DNA of 64,000 nucleotides from assembly GCF_026914265.1 (NCBI RefSeq), contig NC_069135.1:36560337-36624336 (forward strand), written 5' to 3'. Under the pieces are notes generated by a model. It was not told where the DNA came from and searched no databases. It saw only the letters and a program-made list of their open reading frames with translations. This stretch comes from Mya arenaria. Taxonomy: Eukaryota; Mollusca; Bivalvia; Myida; Myidae. Below are positions 11,870-24,490 of the stretch, piece by piece. Position 1 is the first letter of the stretch; every line of letters begins with the position of its first letter. The translations under genes were made by a program, and so were the position numbers.

Positions 11870-13630
11870 TAGGGATGCAAACGAATGGCAAAATTGATAT
11901 TCGAATATTAGGTAATTTATTCGATCGAATATTCGATTACTGAAATCCATATTTTGGAAGATGTAGGTTACTACTATTATTACTCGCTTAAGTAATAGCC
12001 GGGGCAATTTGACCCTATTTGTCGTAGCGGCGGACCCCGATTTTCCCCAAATAAGCCTTTGAAATTCGCAATTTTCAGGAAGAAAAAACCAATACATAAC
12101 AAACAGACAAACAACAAAATCGAATAATTTCAATTCCGCTGCCTTTATATGTGTAAACAATGTGAAATCAGATGGATTCCTAGTCAAATAGTGTTTTGCG
12201 CCAACGGAGGGTCTTTCCGTAGGACAAGCAGCCTCGCTATGAGATTGGCCTCTAAATATAACTATTGAAAACCCAAACCAACTCGGGAACTAGTAAAATA
12301 ATAAAACGAAAACATATCTGGATTTGACTCATCCAGTGTTCAACAATAGAGGAAATATATCATAGAACGCTATTCAATACATTTACATTTCAAAGCACGA
12401 ACATTGTATTGAATCATGGAACACAATTTAAAGCACATTTATGTAACAACACTATTGTAGCACATGGCATTCATATCATCACTGCGATTTGAGCTATGTT
12501 GTACAGCTTAATTTGCAGCCAAGACAAAACATTTGTGTTATAGCCGATTCCTAGTCAGTTATTGTAAAAGTAGGGGGACTTTTTACAGTACCCGGCGATA
12601 TGTCCCTAAATGACATATGACGTTGTTGTTGTCGAGTTTATAAAGGTCTGCCCGCGCCCTTTAATGGCTGCATTATGGCTTGACCCCGTCACATCCCCAA
12701 GTGTGACTTAAACAGAATTTTGAATCCAAAGGGGGAGTTTTACCCCCATCGGTTGATGGGATATTCACCAAAGGAGTAATTTTGTACCCAAAATGCCGCG
12801 AAACCTGCGATGAATGACATCTAGAGTGGCCCCACAGCTCTGAATATTGGATATGGTTTCATTTCTCTAGTCTTAACTACAGTTGTAATTTAGATATTAA
12901 GTTGTATCTTAAAAAACATTTATGTGTAAGAATGGTATTTTTTCGAGGATGGGCAAGACAGTGTTGTGAGAACAGGACTTTTCGCCCACTATATGTGTTT
13001 ATAGTTCTAATATATATATGAACTGACCACTTTGTTGTCGATGCCCGACTATTGCCTCACTATTTAATTATTGAAACTACTTCAGGACCAGAGAGTGCGT
13101 TGGCATTACTTGTTTTCCCTACATGTTTTTAAGTGTTCATGTTCATATACACAGAGGGTTACTATGGTTTATTTTCTTAAACAAATAAATAAAATAATAA
13201 TATTAATATTGTACTTTTTTTAGTGTTTAGTGTATTGTCATTACGTTCACACCGGAACCTGGTCAAATAGCCCCCAAGTCAAATAGCCCCCAGTCAAAAA
13301 GCCCCCCATTTTGGTCAAATAGCCCACACACTTTTGGTCAAAAAGCCCCCACTTGAAAAAAAATGGTCAAAACGCTCCCAATTTGGTCAAAACGCCCCCA
13401 TTTTGGTCAAATAGCCACCACTCCTTTTTTATTTGGCATTAGGGGCCAGTCGTTGTAAAAACAAAACAAACGAACTTTATAAACAACAACAGTGTTGTAG
13501 GCAAAAGGTTTTTTATTCTCTTTATTGAGAATTAGTATCATTACTCTTTTTTCCGAATATTCGAATACCGATTTTGACATTCGAATACCAAACGTTTGAT
13601 CGAATATTCGAATAATCGTTTGCATCCCTA
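11870..13630. mobile_element. Non-autonomous hAT-type element with 8-bp target-site duplication
   Basis: The ends TAGGGATGCAAACGA and TCGTTTGCATCCCTA are perfect inverted repeats, flanked by a perfect 8-bp direct repeat ATTATAAT at 11862-11869 and 13631-13638. An 8-bp duplication is the hallmark of the hAT superfamily. Subterminal sequence is rich in TTCGAATATTCG-type palindromic motifs on both sides. Inside are a diverged antisense SINE 3' part (about 12630-12715) and a C-rich minisatellite (about 13262-13430). No transposase frame is present. It interrupts cdc25 relic A just upstream of its exon 1. Confidence 0.88.
13262..13430 (+). repeat. Minisatellite based on GGTCAAATAGCCCCC
   Basis: About nine imperfect units of GGTCAAATAGCCCCC or GGTCAAAACGCCCCC sit near the right end of the hAT element, with TTT spacers of changing length. 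Confidence 0.85.
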
Positions 13631-14249
13631 ATTATAATAGACACAGAATAAACTTCTTAAATAGACGTCAATTCATCGACAGACAACACTTCTCTGGTTC
13701 TGATAACATGTATCTACCTATTTTAACATAAACAGTGATGTAAGGTTGTTATGTAAGATTGTTCGACATAATGTTTTTCTTTATATTTTGAGCAAATATG
13801 CTCAAACTGTTCTCAGTCTAATCGTGTTTGTTTTGCCTAAAGTAAGTGCTGTCTTTGCTTTTACAGACTAAGTATATGGGGCGTGTACAAACTTAAGACA
13901 ATCTTAATGTGTGTGCTTAAGTACGTTCTACGTATTGTTCATCATTTCTCTATGATGTTAGGAGAAACCTTTATTAGCAAACTGCTAGAAAACTCACGAT
14001 ATTTCGAAAAGCCAAATGAGTGGTTTAAGTTTGATATGAAAATATTGACCAAGATAATGTGAAATCTTTTATATTCCAATCGATTAATACGAAAAGCCAA
14101 AACAACTCGATACTAAGCCCCTTACATACAGATTAACATCTCAGGGTTATAAGATTACTGAAAAAAGAAATAATCGCTTCTTACATGTATTTTTTTCTGT
14201 CCGTACATACAAATGATATAATAGATAACTTAATATGAAAATAAAATAC

Positions 14250-15551
14250 TAATGTACGTGAAATTAGCGACCTAGCGGCGTGAAGTTAGCGGCCTAGCGG
14301 CGTGAAGTTAGCGGCCTGGCGGCGTGAAGTTAGCGGCCTGGCGGCGTGAAGTTAGCGGCCTGGCAGCGTGAAGTTAGCGGCCTAGCGGCGTGAAGTTAGC
14401 GGCCTAGCGGCGTGAAGTTAGCGGCCTAGCGGCGTGAAGTTAGCGGCCTAGCGGCGTGAAGTTAGCGGCCTAGCGGCGTGAAGTTAGCGGCCTGGCGGCG
14501 TGAAGTTAGCGGCCTAGCGGCGTGAAGTTAGCGGCCTAGCGGCGTGAAGTTAGCGACCTAGCGGCGTGAAGTTAGCGGCCTGGCGGCCTAGTGGCGTGAA
14601 GTTGGCGGCCTAGCGGCCTAGCGGCCTAGCGGCCTAGCGGCCTCGTGGCCTATTTTTATCTCTATATCTAAGCAATTGTTATTGCGTTTTTTTTAAAAAA
14701 CAATGATAAAATCAAAGTTTTTTATTCAACCAGTTACACAGCGGCCTTAAATTGTTTACTATTCAGAACATTTTAATGTACGTTTTATTCTAAAACAATT
14801 ATAAATGAACTGTTTTTTGCACAAATTATCACTCTGAAGCGTTTTTTAACTTTTTTTTACAAAATAGTCGATCAAGCACTTCAGCGACCTAGCTGCGTGA
14901 AGTTAGCGACCTAGCGGCCTAGAATTGATTCCTAGTTCAAAGCATGTATACATGTATTTTCTTCTAAAACAATGACACTTTAACTGTTTTATGCACACAT
15001 TAACACATTGAAGCATAATCAACATTTTTTTTTCAAAAACGTCGATAAATCAGTCAGCTAATTAAAAGCATTAAACATGTCTGTTCTTCTAAAACAATGA
15101 TATATTTACTGTTATTAAGCACAAGTTATCACTCTGAAGCGTTTTTTTTAACTTTTTTCAAAAAAGTCGATCGAGCACTTCAGCGGTCTAGCGACGTAAA
15201 GTTAGCGGCCTGGCGGCCTAGCGGCCTAGCGGCCTAGCGGTCTAAAATGGTATCCTATTTAAAAGCATGTATACATGCATTTTCTTCTAAAACAATGATG
15301 TATTTACTATTTGTATGCACAAATTATCACTCTAAAGCATTTTTAAAAAAGTCGATCGAGCACTTCAGCGGCCTAGCGGCCCAGCGGCGTGAAGTTAGCG
15401 GCCGGGCGGCCTAGCGGTCTAAAATGGTATCCTATTTCAAAGCATGTATACATGCATTTTCTCGACATTTTTGATAGGCCGCCAACTTCACGCCGCTAGG
15501 CCGCCAACTTCACGCCGCTAGGCCGCTAGGCTGCTAACTTCACGTACATTA
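14250..15551. mobile_element. TIR element loaded with satellite repeats; possible TA target duplication
   Basis: The ends TAATGTACGTGAA (from 14250) and TTCACGTACATTA (to 15551) are inverted repeats; the outermost TA on each side could be a Tc1/mariner-type duplication. The inverted arms continue as GTTAGCGGCCTAGCGG on the left and the reverse complement at 15478-15540. Inside are a 22-bp satellite (14257-14650) and a larger repeat. The larger unit opens at CACTTCAGCG (about 14877, 15176 and 15361) and carries GCATGTATACATG and TTCTTCTAAAACAATGA. There is no transposase. The element splits the upstream flank of relic A, with cdc25-flank homology on both sides. Confidence 0.8.
14257..14650 (+). 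repeat. 22-bp satellite array
   Basis: About 14 nearly identical head-to-tail units of 22 bp are built on GTGAAGTTAGCGGCC. The array degrades at its right end into GCGGCCTA 8-mers (14600-14645). Confidence 0.95.
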
Positions 15552-15660
15552 CGCATTAAAACTAATAATATGGATATCACATACAACATTGCAGTCTTTA
15601 TGATAGATTTCGCTTTAATGATGTATTAAAATAAATCTTTAGATAGAAAGACCTGTCCAT

Positions 15661-16400
15661 TATTGACCCGGGTATATAAAATATTGTCACAAAGTATACA
15701 TTGTTTCCTTTGGTATTGTATTGAAGTGATATTATATATTAATAATGAAGTTTAAAATATAGCCAAGGAATATTAGGAGTTAATTGGTAATCCATTGGGA
15801 GCATTTTTAGTTTTTGAAATCTTTAATTAGCCAGGAAAACAAAGCCGTGCTTAACATTTTTCTAAAATCAATAACCAGAACTTGCCACTAGATCATCAAA
15901 TGAAAGTTTTCGATGCTACTAAAGTACCTTTTCAATATACAGATGCGAAGTCCGGGGGTTTGTAAACCTGGAGCTTATAGAGTTACATGTACTGCATTGC
16001 GAATTTTTGCGCTGAATAACGAACATTACAAAAGATATCCCCAGGTTCTTTGCTCGTCTTAGAAATGAGTAGATACCATCTTAGTGCAAAAGTTATAACT
16101 CGAATGATAAATTTTGGAGTAAACTCATTTCATCTCCTGGATCGAAGAGTTTCTGGTTCTATAAATACATGATACAATATATCTTATCCCAAACATATAA
16201 AATCAATCGTTGATCAAACGGGATTTTCAATGTTTGTCTTACGCGGAACGTTAGTTCACTTGTCAACACCACTTGTGTAGACAAATTTCAGCAAACCTGC
16301 TTCGAAGAATTGAATAGCTCATCTCAGGGTGAAATGTATTCCTTAATTATAGTGACCTCCCTTATATTTAGAAAAAATAAACAAAAATTGCAATTCACTT
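15661..16400. other. Interval between relic A flank and the 3' side of gene B
   Basis: No gene or recognisable repeat lies here. From about 16400 the sequence matches the 3' flank of gene C (about 24150-24480), marking the 3' UTR side of gene B. Confidence 0.4.
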
Positions 16401-16816
16401 TTTTCTTTTATTTAAAAATTCTGGTGACGGAACATTAGAAATCATAGAAAACAATCTAAAGAAAGAATAAGAGCTATATACAACACAACAAAAGATAACA
16501 ACAAAAGAAAAGATGAGAAAGAATAAAGGAGGAATCAGGAAAACAAACATTGAAACAAGTCAAAATAAGTTAAACTCGAATAGGCATTCAAAAACAACAA
16601 AATGATATCTCAAAGTTAAGACAATTCCAAGTTATTTATCACAGATCGGCTTTCACTGTCGCTTTGTAACCAAGAGACGCTATATATTCTAAAGTCTAAG
16701 CACTGCCCAGCAATAATTTTAGTCACATATACCACTCAGATGCTTCTGTTACATCGGCTCTTGCGCATGCGTATATCAGGGTGACGTCACAAAAATGACA
16801 TCAGCACAATGGCGTT

Positions 16817-19800
16817 CTAGAAGCGCAGGCTGGTGCGAAGTCGATTTGCGCGTTCACCCGCTGTCCAGGACTTTGACTTGGCACGGAAGTGACGAAGGTC
16901 AGTCACGTGGTCTTTATGCAACATCGGCATGTATTGTTGAGGGTCGCACTGGACCTAAAACAGGATAAATGGTACATGTTTTGGTCTGATTCGATTTTAT
17001 TCATCGCATTCAAATACGTGTTTATGTTTCTCAAAGAGCGTCTGTTACTTTCTTAAAATTCCTGGCCGGGATAACACCTTTGATCTTCGTTTTTAGCTAA
17101 TGGCATACATCATATGCTTATCTATGCTAAGCTCTAAGAATTATGAAAACGATTAATTCGCTCTATATTTATATGTTAAACTATGGTGCTCTTAAACGCA
17201 TTTTAAATATAATTTAATAAAAAACATACTTGTTATAAATTAGTACATACAATGTGTTTGTGGTAGAAAGCCTTGTATCCGCCCTCTAGCAAGTATACTT
17301 CCGGGAAGGCAAGGCGCGGGTAGATGTCCGTGTGGAGGCCACGGTCCTCGCTCCGTAAGTGACGGTACCTGAAAATATCATAAGAAAATATGTATTTTAG
17401 TTTAAAATAAAATAACGTATTATAAGAATAAATCCGCTTTGTATTATGTTGTACATGTACTTTCCAAGCATTTATCTTACATTTATTCTTAATTTTATTT
17501 TTGCATAATGAAATCCAATTATATCTGATACGAAAGATATGCATAAATCATATTCTGTTTCAAGTTACTTAGTTAATGCAATGAAATATTTTAAATCATT
17601 TCCACATATTAAGGTAAACAATATCGACATCTGGCAGTGTCAGATTTACAACGTCAACACCGCGCACATGTATTTCACCATGATTGGCTTATGATTTACT
17701 AGAAAATATTTTTTGAGACGCTTACATCTTCGGTCCCCGCTCGGACGAGAACTCGCAGTGGAAGACGAGCACGTGTCGACCGGATGTAACGTCATCGTCA
17801 ATGTGCGAAAGGAGGAAGTCTCGCACCATGTCTCGTGTGAAGAGATTCACGGCGCCCCAGATGTGGCCGCCCTCGAACTCGTAAGGGTAACGGCAATCTA
17901 TCACTGTCAGTCGCCCGATCTCGTCGTCATAGCAACCACGCAACACCGCGTCCATCTGGAATATGGGAGAATACCATAGTAAAGATTTACAAGACGTTTG
18001 CCAAGTTGTCTCCTCATTTGTTTTTGTGCATTTTATTCTTCTTTCTTTCTTTTTTAAAGTTCGATATAAAGAAGAAGTATTATAACCTTCACGGTTTTCG
18101 TAAAATACATAATTATATACTGAAAAGAGACCTCTTTTTGGCTCGAAAATGGAGGTCCTATAACCCCCAGAACGGTACGATTTATAATGTGTGCTTATAT
18201 TAAGAACTATAGTTAACGTACCAAACCTTCTCTATATAAATTACACTAAAATGACTGTACTGTACTAGTAATTGGCATGCTTTAGAAAATTAAAGTAACC
18301 CAAAGTAAACGAGCCAATGTGGTCCCTTACACGTATTTGAATGAGATATGTTACATGAAGAGTATCATTACCGATTACAATGACTTATAAGTAAACATGA
18401 ACTTACGGTATCGGGTGAGATGGCCTTGAGGTCCTTGTGTTTGCCAGGGACGGTGGGGAGTGTGTAGGGCCGGGAACCGTCTGCAACCACTTCCGGGTCC
18501 GTGGACAACGTGTTTACCACAGACTTGATCTCATCTCCGTGGTCGCTAGTGGTCTCCACATTCTGGTTAAGAAACATGTTGCTTTACAAAACATCCGAAC
18601 CAATTCGTATCCACATTTATTCCTGTATTTTATTTTCATTTTTAAAGACTTAAATATTTGTCATCAAGCGGAACGATTCAAACAAAAAATCGAAATATCA
18701 ACAGCTTAACACAATTTCTGTCAATGGAGAACACAATTGAAATTATATTGTAAATTGTTTGCTTTTGCTGTTACTTGTTTGATAGTTTAAAATATGTTGA
18801 ATGAATAAAACAACAGGACATACATTTAGAGTGATGTTGCTAAGGGCGACCCCTGTCTCTCTCAGACGCTTGGTGGCCGGAGTGTCCTCGAGTTCATCGG
18901 CTAGACGCTTGCATGAGAACAGGCTTCTCTTAACATCGAACGACAGGAATCGGCCCAGTGGCTTCCGGCATACCTGTTGATACAATAACTCATATTGTTA
19001 GGAAAATCTATGAACGAATCAATTATTTATCAAATAAAACAATAATATATCAAGCGATTATACCATCATCCAATAATCCATAAAATCACTCATTCGTCAT
19101 CCAATCAATCAATTAAATCAAAACTTTGATAGCTGCTGGCAATTGCAATCTCATTTTTACTGTTTATAAGTAAGTTTCAAACCTTATAAACTCTCATATC
19201 TTGTTTGTGTTTGGAGATTTCCAGCTTTTCATTATTTATCAATGCCCTATAAAATATCGATTTAAATTATTTTAATAACTGACCTCAGTGTTGGATTTGT
19301 CATGACCGGAAGTGAATGGTGGGGTGTCGGTGGCTGTCCGGTCTTGACCCTTGTCTGCAGTGTTTTCTCCCTTGACAGGCGGCGTGAGAAAGGCGCCGAT
19401 GTCGCCCTCTTCCTGCTTGCTTGGTGTCGTCAATCTCAACATGGCGGATAGCTAAACGGGAAAGAACGTATTTAAGTACAAAAATAAATAACATACTCTG
19501 ATTCTATGTATCTAAAGACAAAAAAAGTTATTATGTTTAAAACTTAAAAAATAACACAGACTAGGGTGTGTTTGTGTGTTTGCACGCGCGAGTGCCTGTG
19601 ATTTTTTGTCATTTAAATAATGATGACATAAAATTGTTTTAGTCGAAATATAAGTGATATGTTTTTGTTCCTAGATTTATTTTAGAACTACATATTATAA
19701 ATATCCATGAATCGTCTATCTAAGCACTGCATCCACAAACTTAGAAGTATATATCGTAATCTAAATGTTAAGTTCTAATGGTGGGTGATGGATTTAATTG

Positions 19801-20330
19801 TGGCACGAAAGCATTCATGTAAATCTTTATAAAAAACAAAAACAATTAAGAAACATGCAAACTTACAGTCGAAGGTTCGCTGTTGGAGATGCTGCTGGTC
19901 TCGATCTTGGAACTGGAATGACAAAACACAGAAATATACCATAAATCTCCGGCACTAGCTCACGAGCTTTTATTATCACATAGCGCATCTTTAATTAGCG
20001 GTCTGCAGTCACATGATCACAGCTAGTCCGGGCAATATGCCACCATAAAAGACAATGATTACGCATCGCCATGATCAAAGACGACGCGGGTGCTTGATTA
20101 AACCGATCATAATAGACGCTGAGTACAATAATCACGGCGTACTACGACATGTGGCCTTTTCTCGATACGTTTACGGTACGTAAATGTATGTACTTCTATT
20201 TTAATTCTAACACCCACAAAGGAAGAAAACAACACATAAAATATTGAAAGTGTTGTTGATGTTATTTCATTGCCGAAGCTGAATACTTTTAATACATTAC
20301 TTATATAACTTACATCCTTTCTATATCCAT
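16817..20330 (-). CDS. cdc25: Cdc25 dual-specificity phosphatase, copy B
   Basis: Coding exons, in order on the minus strand, are 20330-20314, 19912-19867, 19451-19284, 18973-18824, 18562-18407, 17955-17726, 17368-17251 and 16954-16817. All junctions are GT-AG, phases agree, and 1023 nt encode 340 residues. Cdc25 removes inhibitory phosphates from Thr14/Tyr15 of Cdk1/2-cyclin and so triggers entry into mitosis. The catalytic domain spans exons 6-8: VIDCRYPYEFEGGHI (the DCR and YE-GGHI rhodanese-fold signature), then the loop HCEFSSERGPKM with the nucleophilic Cys and HCX5R arginine, PRLAFPEVYLLEGGYKAF, and a SKSWTAGERANRLR tail. The N-terminal half is short and carries LTTPSK, LTPPVK, TDTPP and TKRLR, possible Cdk sites and a basic patch. 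At 340 residues it is shorter than vertebrate Cdc25s (about 470-580). The start ATG sits in the 17-nt exon 1 (MDIER). Confidence 0.93.
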
Positions 20331-23300
20331 ATTTATAAGCACGAATAACCTCTGGGCGTGTTTACTATATAAACCATTTTATTATAATATAATATAATAT
20401 AGCAGCTTCCGGTATGTAGTCAATCCACAGACTGACAATAATTGTCTGGTCCTGATAACACATAACTATGTATTAGTACAACCTAAATTCCAGGTTACTG
20501 CACTAAGCTGATAATGTGGTACTTTGGGATATAATTTGCATTTTTTTCTTGCAGTGATGTAAGGTTGTTCGATATAATGTTTTTCTTTACATTTTGAGTA
20601 AATGTGCTCAAACTGTTCTCAGTCTAATAGTGTTTGTCTTGCTTTAAATAAGTGCGTTCTTTGCTTTTACAGAATAAGTGTATGGAACGTGTACAATCTC
20701 AATGTGTGGGCTTAAGCAAGTTTCGGGCATTGTCCGTCAATTTCTGTATGATATTGCAAAAACCTTTCGTAGCAAACTGTTAGAACATTCGCGATGCTAC
20801 GAAAACGCCAATCGAGTTTGTTAAGTTTATTATGGATATATTTGTCGCGAGAGGATCCTTTTATTTTCAAATCGAAAAATACGCAAAGCCACGATATTTC
20901 AATTCTTAACCCCTTCTCAAGATTACAAAATAAGTGCTTCCTTTTGGTGTTTACAAACCTGGTACGTTTACTGAATCAATACGTTTCTAATAATATAAAT
21001 ATCACTTACAAAGTCAAAGATGGTGTTGCTGTCCTGATAAAAGTTTTGGGCTTTAAAATTATCTATCAACCTTAAAGAACAAGCTCCAGATAGAAATATC
21101 CCCTGCCATTATGGCACATGATTCGTTGTCATTCGTGGCCCAATAAACGGGTAATTTGCGTTTTCTGGCATGTTTTTATACCGACCCTAACACCTACCGT
21201 TTAGGTAGAATTGCGGCTTCTGGTTGTTTTAATTTACTTAATTTAGGGCCATGATATACAAAGTGACAATTTCAACTTCCGTTTTCTCGTGTATTGTCAA
21301 CATGTTATTTTTTACTGTCAAGGTACTGTATCTATCCATTCTACAATGTTTCACCTATTTTTTAACATGTACTAGCTTCTAAGAATTTCCCATACACTAA
21401 AAATATGACATCTTAGAAACATTGAACATGCATTAAAAGACACACAGAATTACTAGTTAATTTTTTTGATCAAATATGTATGTACGATGGGGAATTATGT
21501 AGCCGAAACAAACCACAATCCCTTTCCTTGGGGGAAGATTTCACAACTTTCTGTCATTTGTTAATAAAATATAATGAATATCTATGAGACAATAACCTAT
21601 ACTTTCTGCTAATGAAATCTTCGTACGGCCTTCAATAAGTTCGACGTTAAACCTTTAGGAATTGTACCTTTAAATCTTCACAGACATGACGTCATAATTT
21701 GGTTTCCCGTCTGCTTTAAACTGGTTTTGATCTTTTTTATAGTGACACTCATAGAAACATTCATACAAAATTCATTGACGTATAGAGATAGTTTATCTAA
21801 ATAGTTTGAAAAATGACTGCGACTCTTCAATTATTTCCCATTAAACATGCCTAGCACGAAGGCAATTGTGTTGCCTAAATTTAGCTCAGACCCTTGTCAT
21901 TACAGAAATGCAACATGAAGTTATTAATGCTCTATATGAACTTAATCAAAGATATAAAAAAGTTGATAAGATAAACGGATTTTTTAGCAATATTACTAAG
22001 TTGAAACGTATCTTACTTAGTTCGTATTATTGCTTTTTTGTGTTCTTAGCTCGGTATGGACTTTGGTAAAGATTTGCAATATGTATATATATATATATAA
22101 ATATATATAGAGGGGGAGCGAGAGCCTACGAATGCCTAGGGCCCGAAAAATACAGACAATGGACATTAATTCTGATTGCATGCGTAGTCGCTTTGACTTA
22201 ACTCAATTAATATATTCCTACAATAAAGGGGATGATTATCTTTGATTAAATTTATAGGGGCCACATTAGAGGACCATAAATAACCTTGCGATCTTATCAG
22301 CTTCCGTGCATTTGTACTCTGTCGACGATAGTTTGTTAGTGTCAACATTAAAGGGAAGTTATCATATTTCCTGAATATATGTAGTATATAAGGTGTCACT
22401 TAATTGTAACCATAAAAGTCTTACCCCAAAAGAATAAAGCTCAAATTTCATATCAATCTTGCAATGCAGATAACAGTTCTATTGAGCGGAACGGTTTGCT
22501 GTTGTATGATTTATATATGCCCCATATTTATTTATGAATATATTATACAACTTGCTTTTAAATACATATTGACAAAATGTGTGTATTTAAACATAAATCT
22601 GACTGGAAATGTTCCCATCAATAAGTTTTTCCACTGCTAAAAAGTGGTTATGATCTTAGCCATTCTTTTACAATCTTAATGACTTAGAAGTGCTCGCTCG
22701 TTGCGCTCACTCTGCCCTTTTTATATTGTATTACATACAACAGATCTACATGTACTTAATATAGATAAATTAACATTGTATGAATTGATACAAAACACAT
22801 ACCTCATAGTCGTTTCGGCTGTATTCCAGAAAGGTAACATGTCGTTTAACACAATTCAACAAGGTAAGAATTGAAAAAATACGTTGATACCGTTGAAATG
22901 TCAAACAAAATATGAATTCTCGAACAGGAGTCACTTGCCAAGATAAGAGGTCAACGAGAAGTTATCTACAGTTTGTACGTGAAGTAATTATAAAGTTTGC
23001 TTGTATACAATACGGAAGTTCCAAACACTTTTTAAATATACAAAGAGTTCAAATAGCGGTCTAGTTTCTTGATGAGGAAATTATAACACTATTTAAATGT
23101 AATTAATGCTTAATTAAAGCTAAATGCAGTAATCAAGGACATTCATAATGAACAAGTCGAAAGTTGCGATAAATACAGACGATCGCACCTCTAAGTTGGT
23201 GAGATCTCGCGCGCATTGACAGACACGTTAGCCATTAAGAATCCTGTAGTTCTTATTTCTGACATCAGCAACAGTAAAATATTAAATCTTATATTTTATA

Positions 23301-23960
23301 AAAAATTGTATTTTACTTCTACATTGAATTGTTATTTTTATATCAGAATATTTTTCTATTCACACAAAACTGGTCTTCTACATGATTGCAATACAATGGT
23401 TTATCACCATTACACTTATGGTAAGGCGTAAAAAACCGTTAATTTGCACGTTGTTTAATGCATTCTTTAATGTAGATTTTATAGAATATTCAATTCAAAT
23501 CCCCTTTTATATTTTTTATTTAAACTTTTTTTCTACTGAGCTTGTTTCTGTAGTTTTTCGCATACATTTTCTTTTGTAACTTTAAACATGGTTCTTTTCT
23601 ATCAATATTATCACCGTTTAACTAACACACCTGTTAAATGAGATGAGTGGAGCACGAACGGTCAAGGATGGTGTTCGCACAAAGATAAATGCATAATTTT
23701 TCTAGACATTTGCCTAAATGTTTTTCCAGCACGACATCTCTCGTACTCATTTAGTCAATCTTCTTGTCCATTTCTGAACAAAATGTCGGTTTGCTTCAAA
23801 TGTTTGTTTGCCATTGGTGTAATGACGTCATATAGCTTTACAAAATTAATTCATAAAACATAATATATGCAAATGGTTACCATATTTGAAACATGATGAA
23901 AATCCCATTAAGAAATATGTGTTGTATTAAAGATGAATTAACATCATGAATCACATATAA
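20331..23960. other. 5' flank of cdc25 copy B (repeat unit of the array)
   Basis: There is no protein gene. The whole stretch is the array's repeated upstream flank in minus orientation, homologous to 28655-31750, 33926-36174, 39800-43990 and 58000-60940. It includes the block around 20560-20700 (TCACTGCAAGAAAAA, GTAAATGTGCTCAAACTG). An exon-like TGGAATACAGC...CTATGAG ends at a conserved GTATGT donor (exon edge 22803, minus strand), a candidate 5' UTR exon. A TA-rich microsatellite sits at 22080-22110. Confidence 0.6.
22080..22110. repeat. TA dinucleotide microsatellite
   Basis: A short alternating TA run lies in the flank of copy B. Confidence 0.85.
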
Positions 23961-24490
23961 TTTTATTCATACAATATATATAATCATATATGTAGCACAT
24001 GTTTGAACGAATATCACTCATTATTAACACCGCAAATAACAATTCATAAACAAATAGTTTAAAAGAAATATTAATTATTATGTAAATATGAGATTTATTT
24101 TTGTCAAAGTTTCTCTGTTATTAAAAAAATGCTTACCACGGTAATCAAAAGAATACAATCAAAAGTTAAAATGAAAGATCTATATACAACAAAATAAAGG
24201 ACCAGAACGACAGAAAAGGCAAGAAAGACTTAAGAAGAAATGATGAAAACATACATTGGAGCGACAATCAAAGTTATATTCGAAGGCGTTCATCAACAAC
24301 AAAACGATATCCCCAAATTGAGACATATGCATCACAGATTAGCTTTGAATGTTGCTATATATTATATAGTCTAAGCACTGCCAAGCACTTTTACCATTCT
24401 TATACACAACTCAGTGTCTTCTTTAAAACCTTCTCTTGTGCATGCGCGAGAACTATGACGTTGCTATAATGACATCAGCACAGTGACGTT

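Larger units (their letters stand above)
11516..15660 (-). pseudogene. cdc25: cdc25 relic A: 5' region only (intron 1, exon 1 and upstream flank), broken up by two transposons
   Basis: Homology to the 5' part of genes B and C is clear and collinear on the minus strand. Intron-1 sequence at 11516-11700 (GCGGTCTACAGTCACATG, AGTCCGGGCAATATGCCA, GCCGCGGGTGCTTGATT) matches 28313-28490. A decayed exon 1 follows near 11795-11815, where ATGGATAGAGAAGCGAC became ATTGATAGAGCAACAAC and the donor is GTACGC. Upstream flank follows after each insertion (13640-14250 matches 20560-20900; 15552-15660 matches about 20985-21110). No exon 2-8 sequence remains to its left. The start codon is lost, so the copy is dead. 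Confidence 0.8.

Noticed and set aside
17713-17979. 88-codon plus-strand frame opposite cdc25 exon 6 of copy B.
   Set aside because: It is a shadow of the GC-rich coding exon on the other strand.
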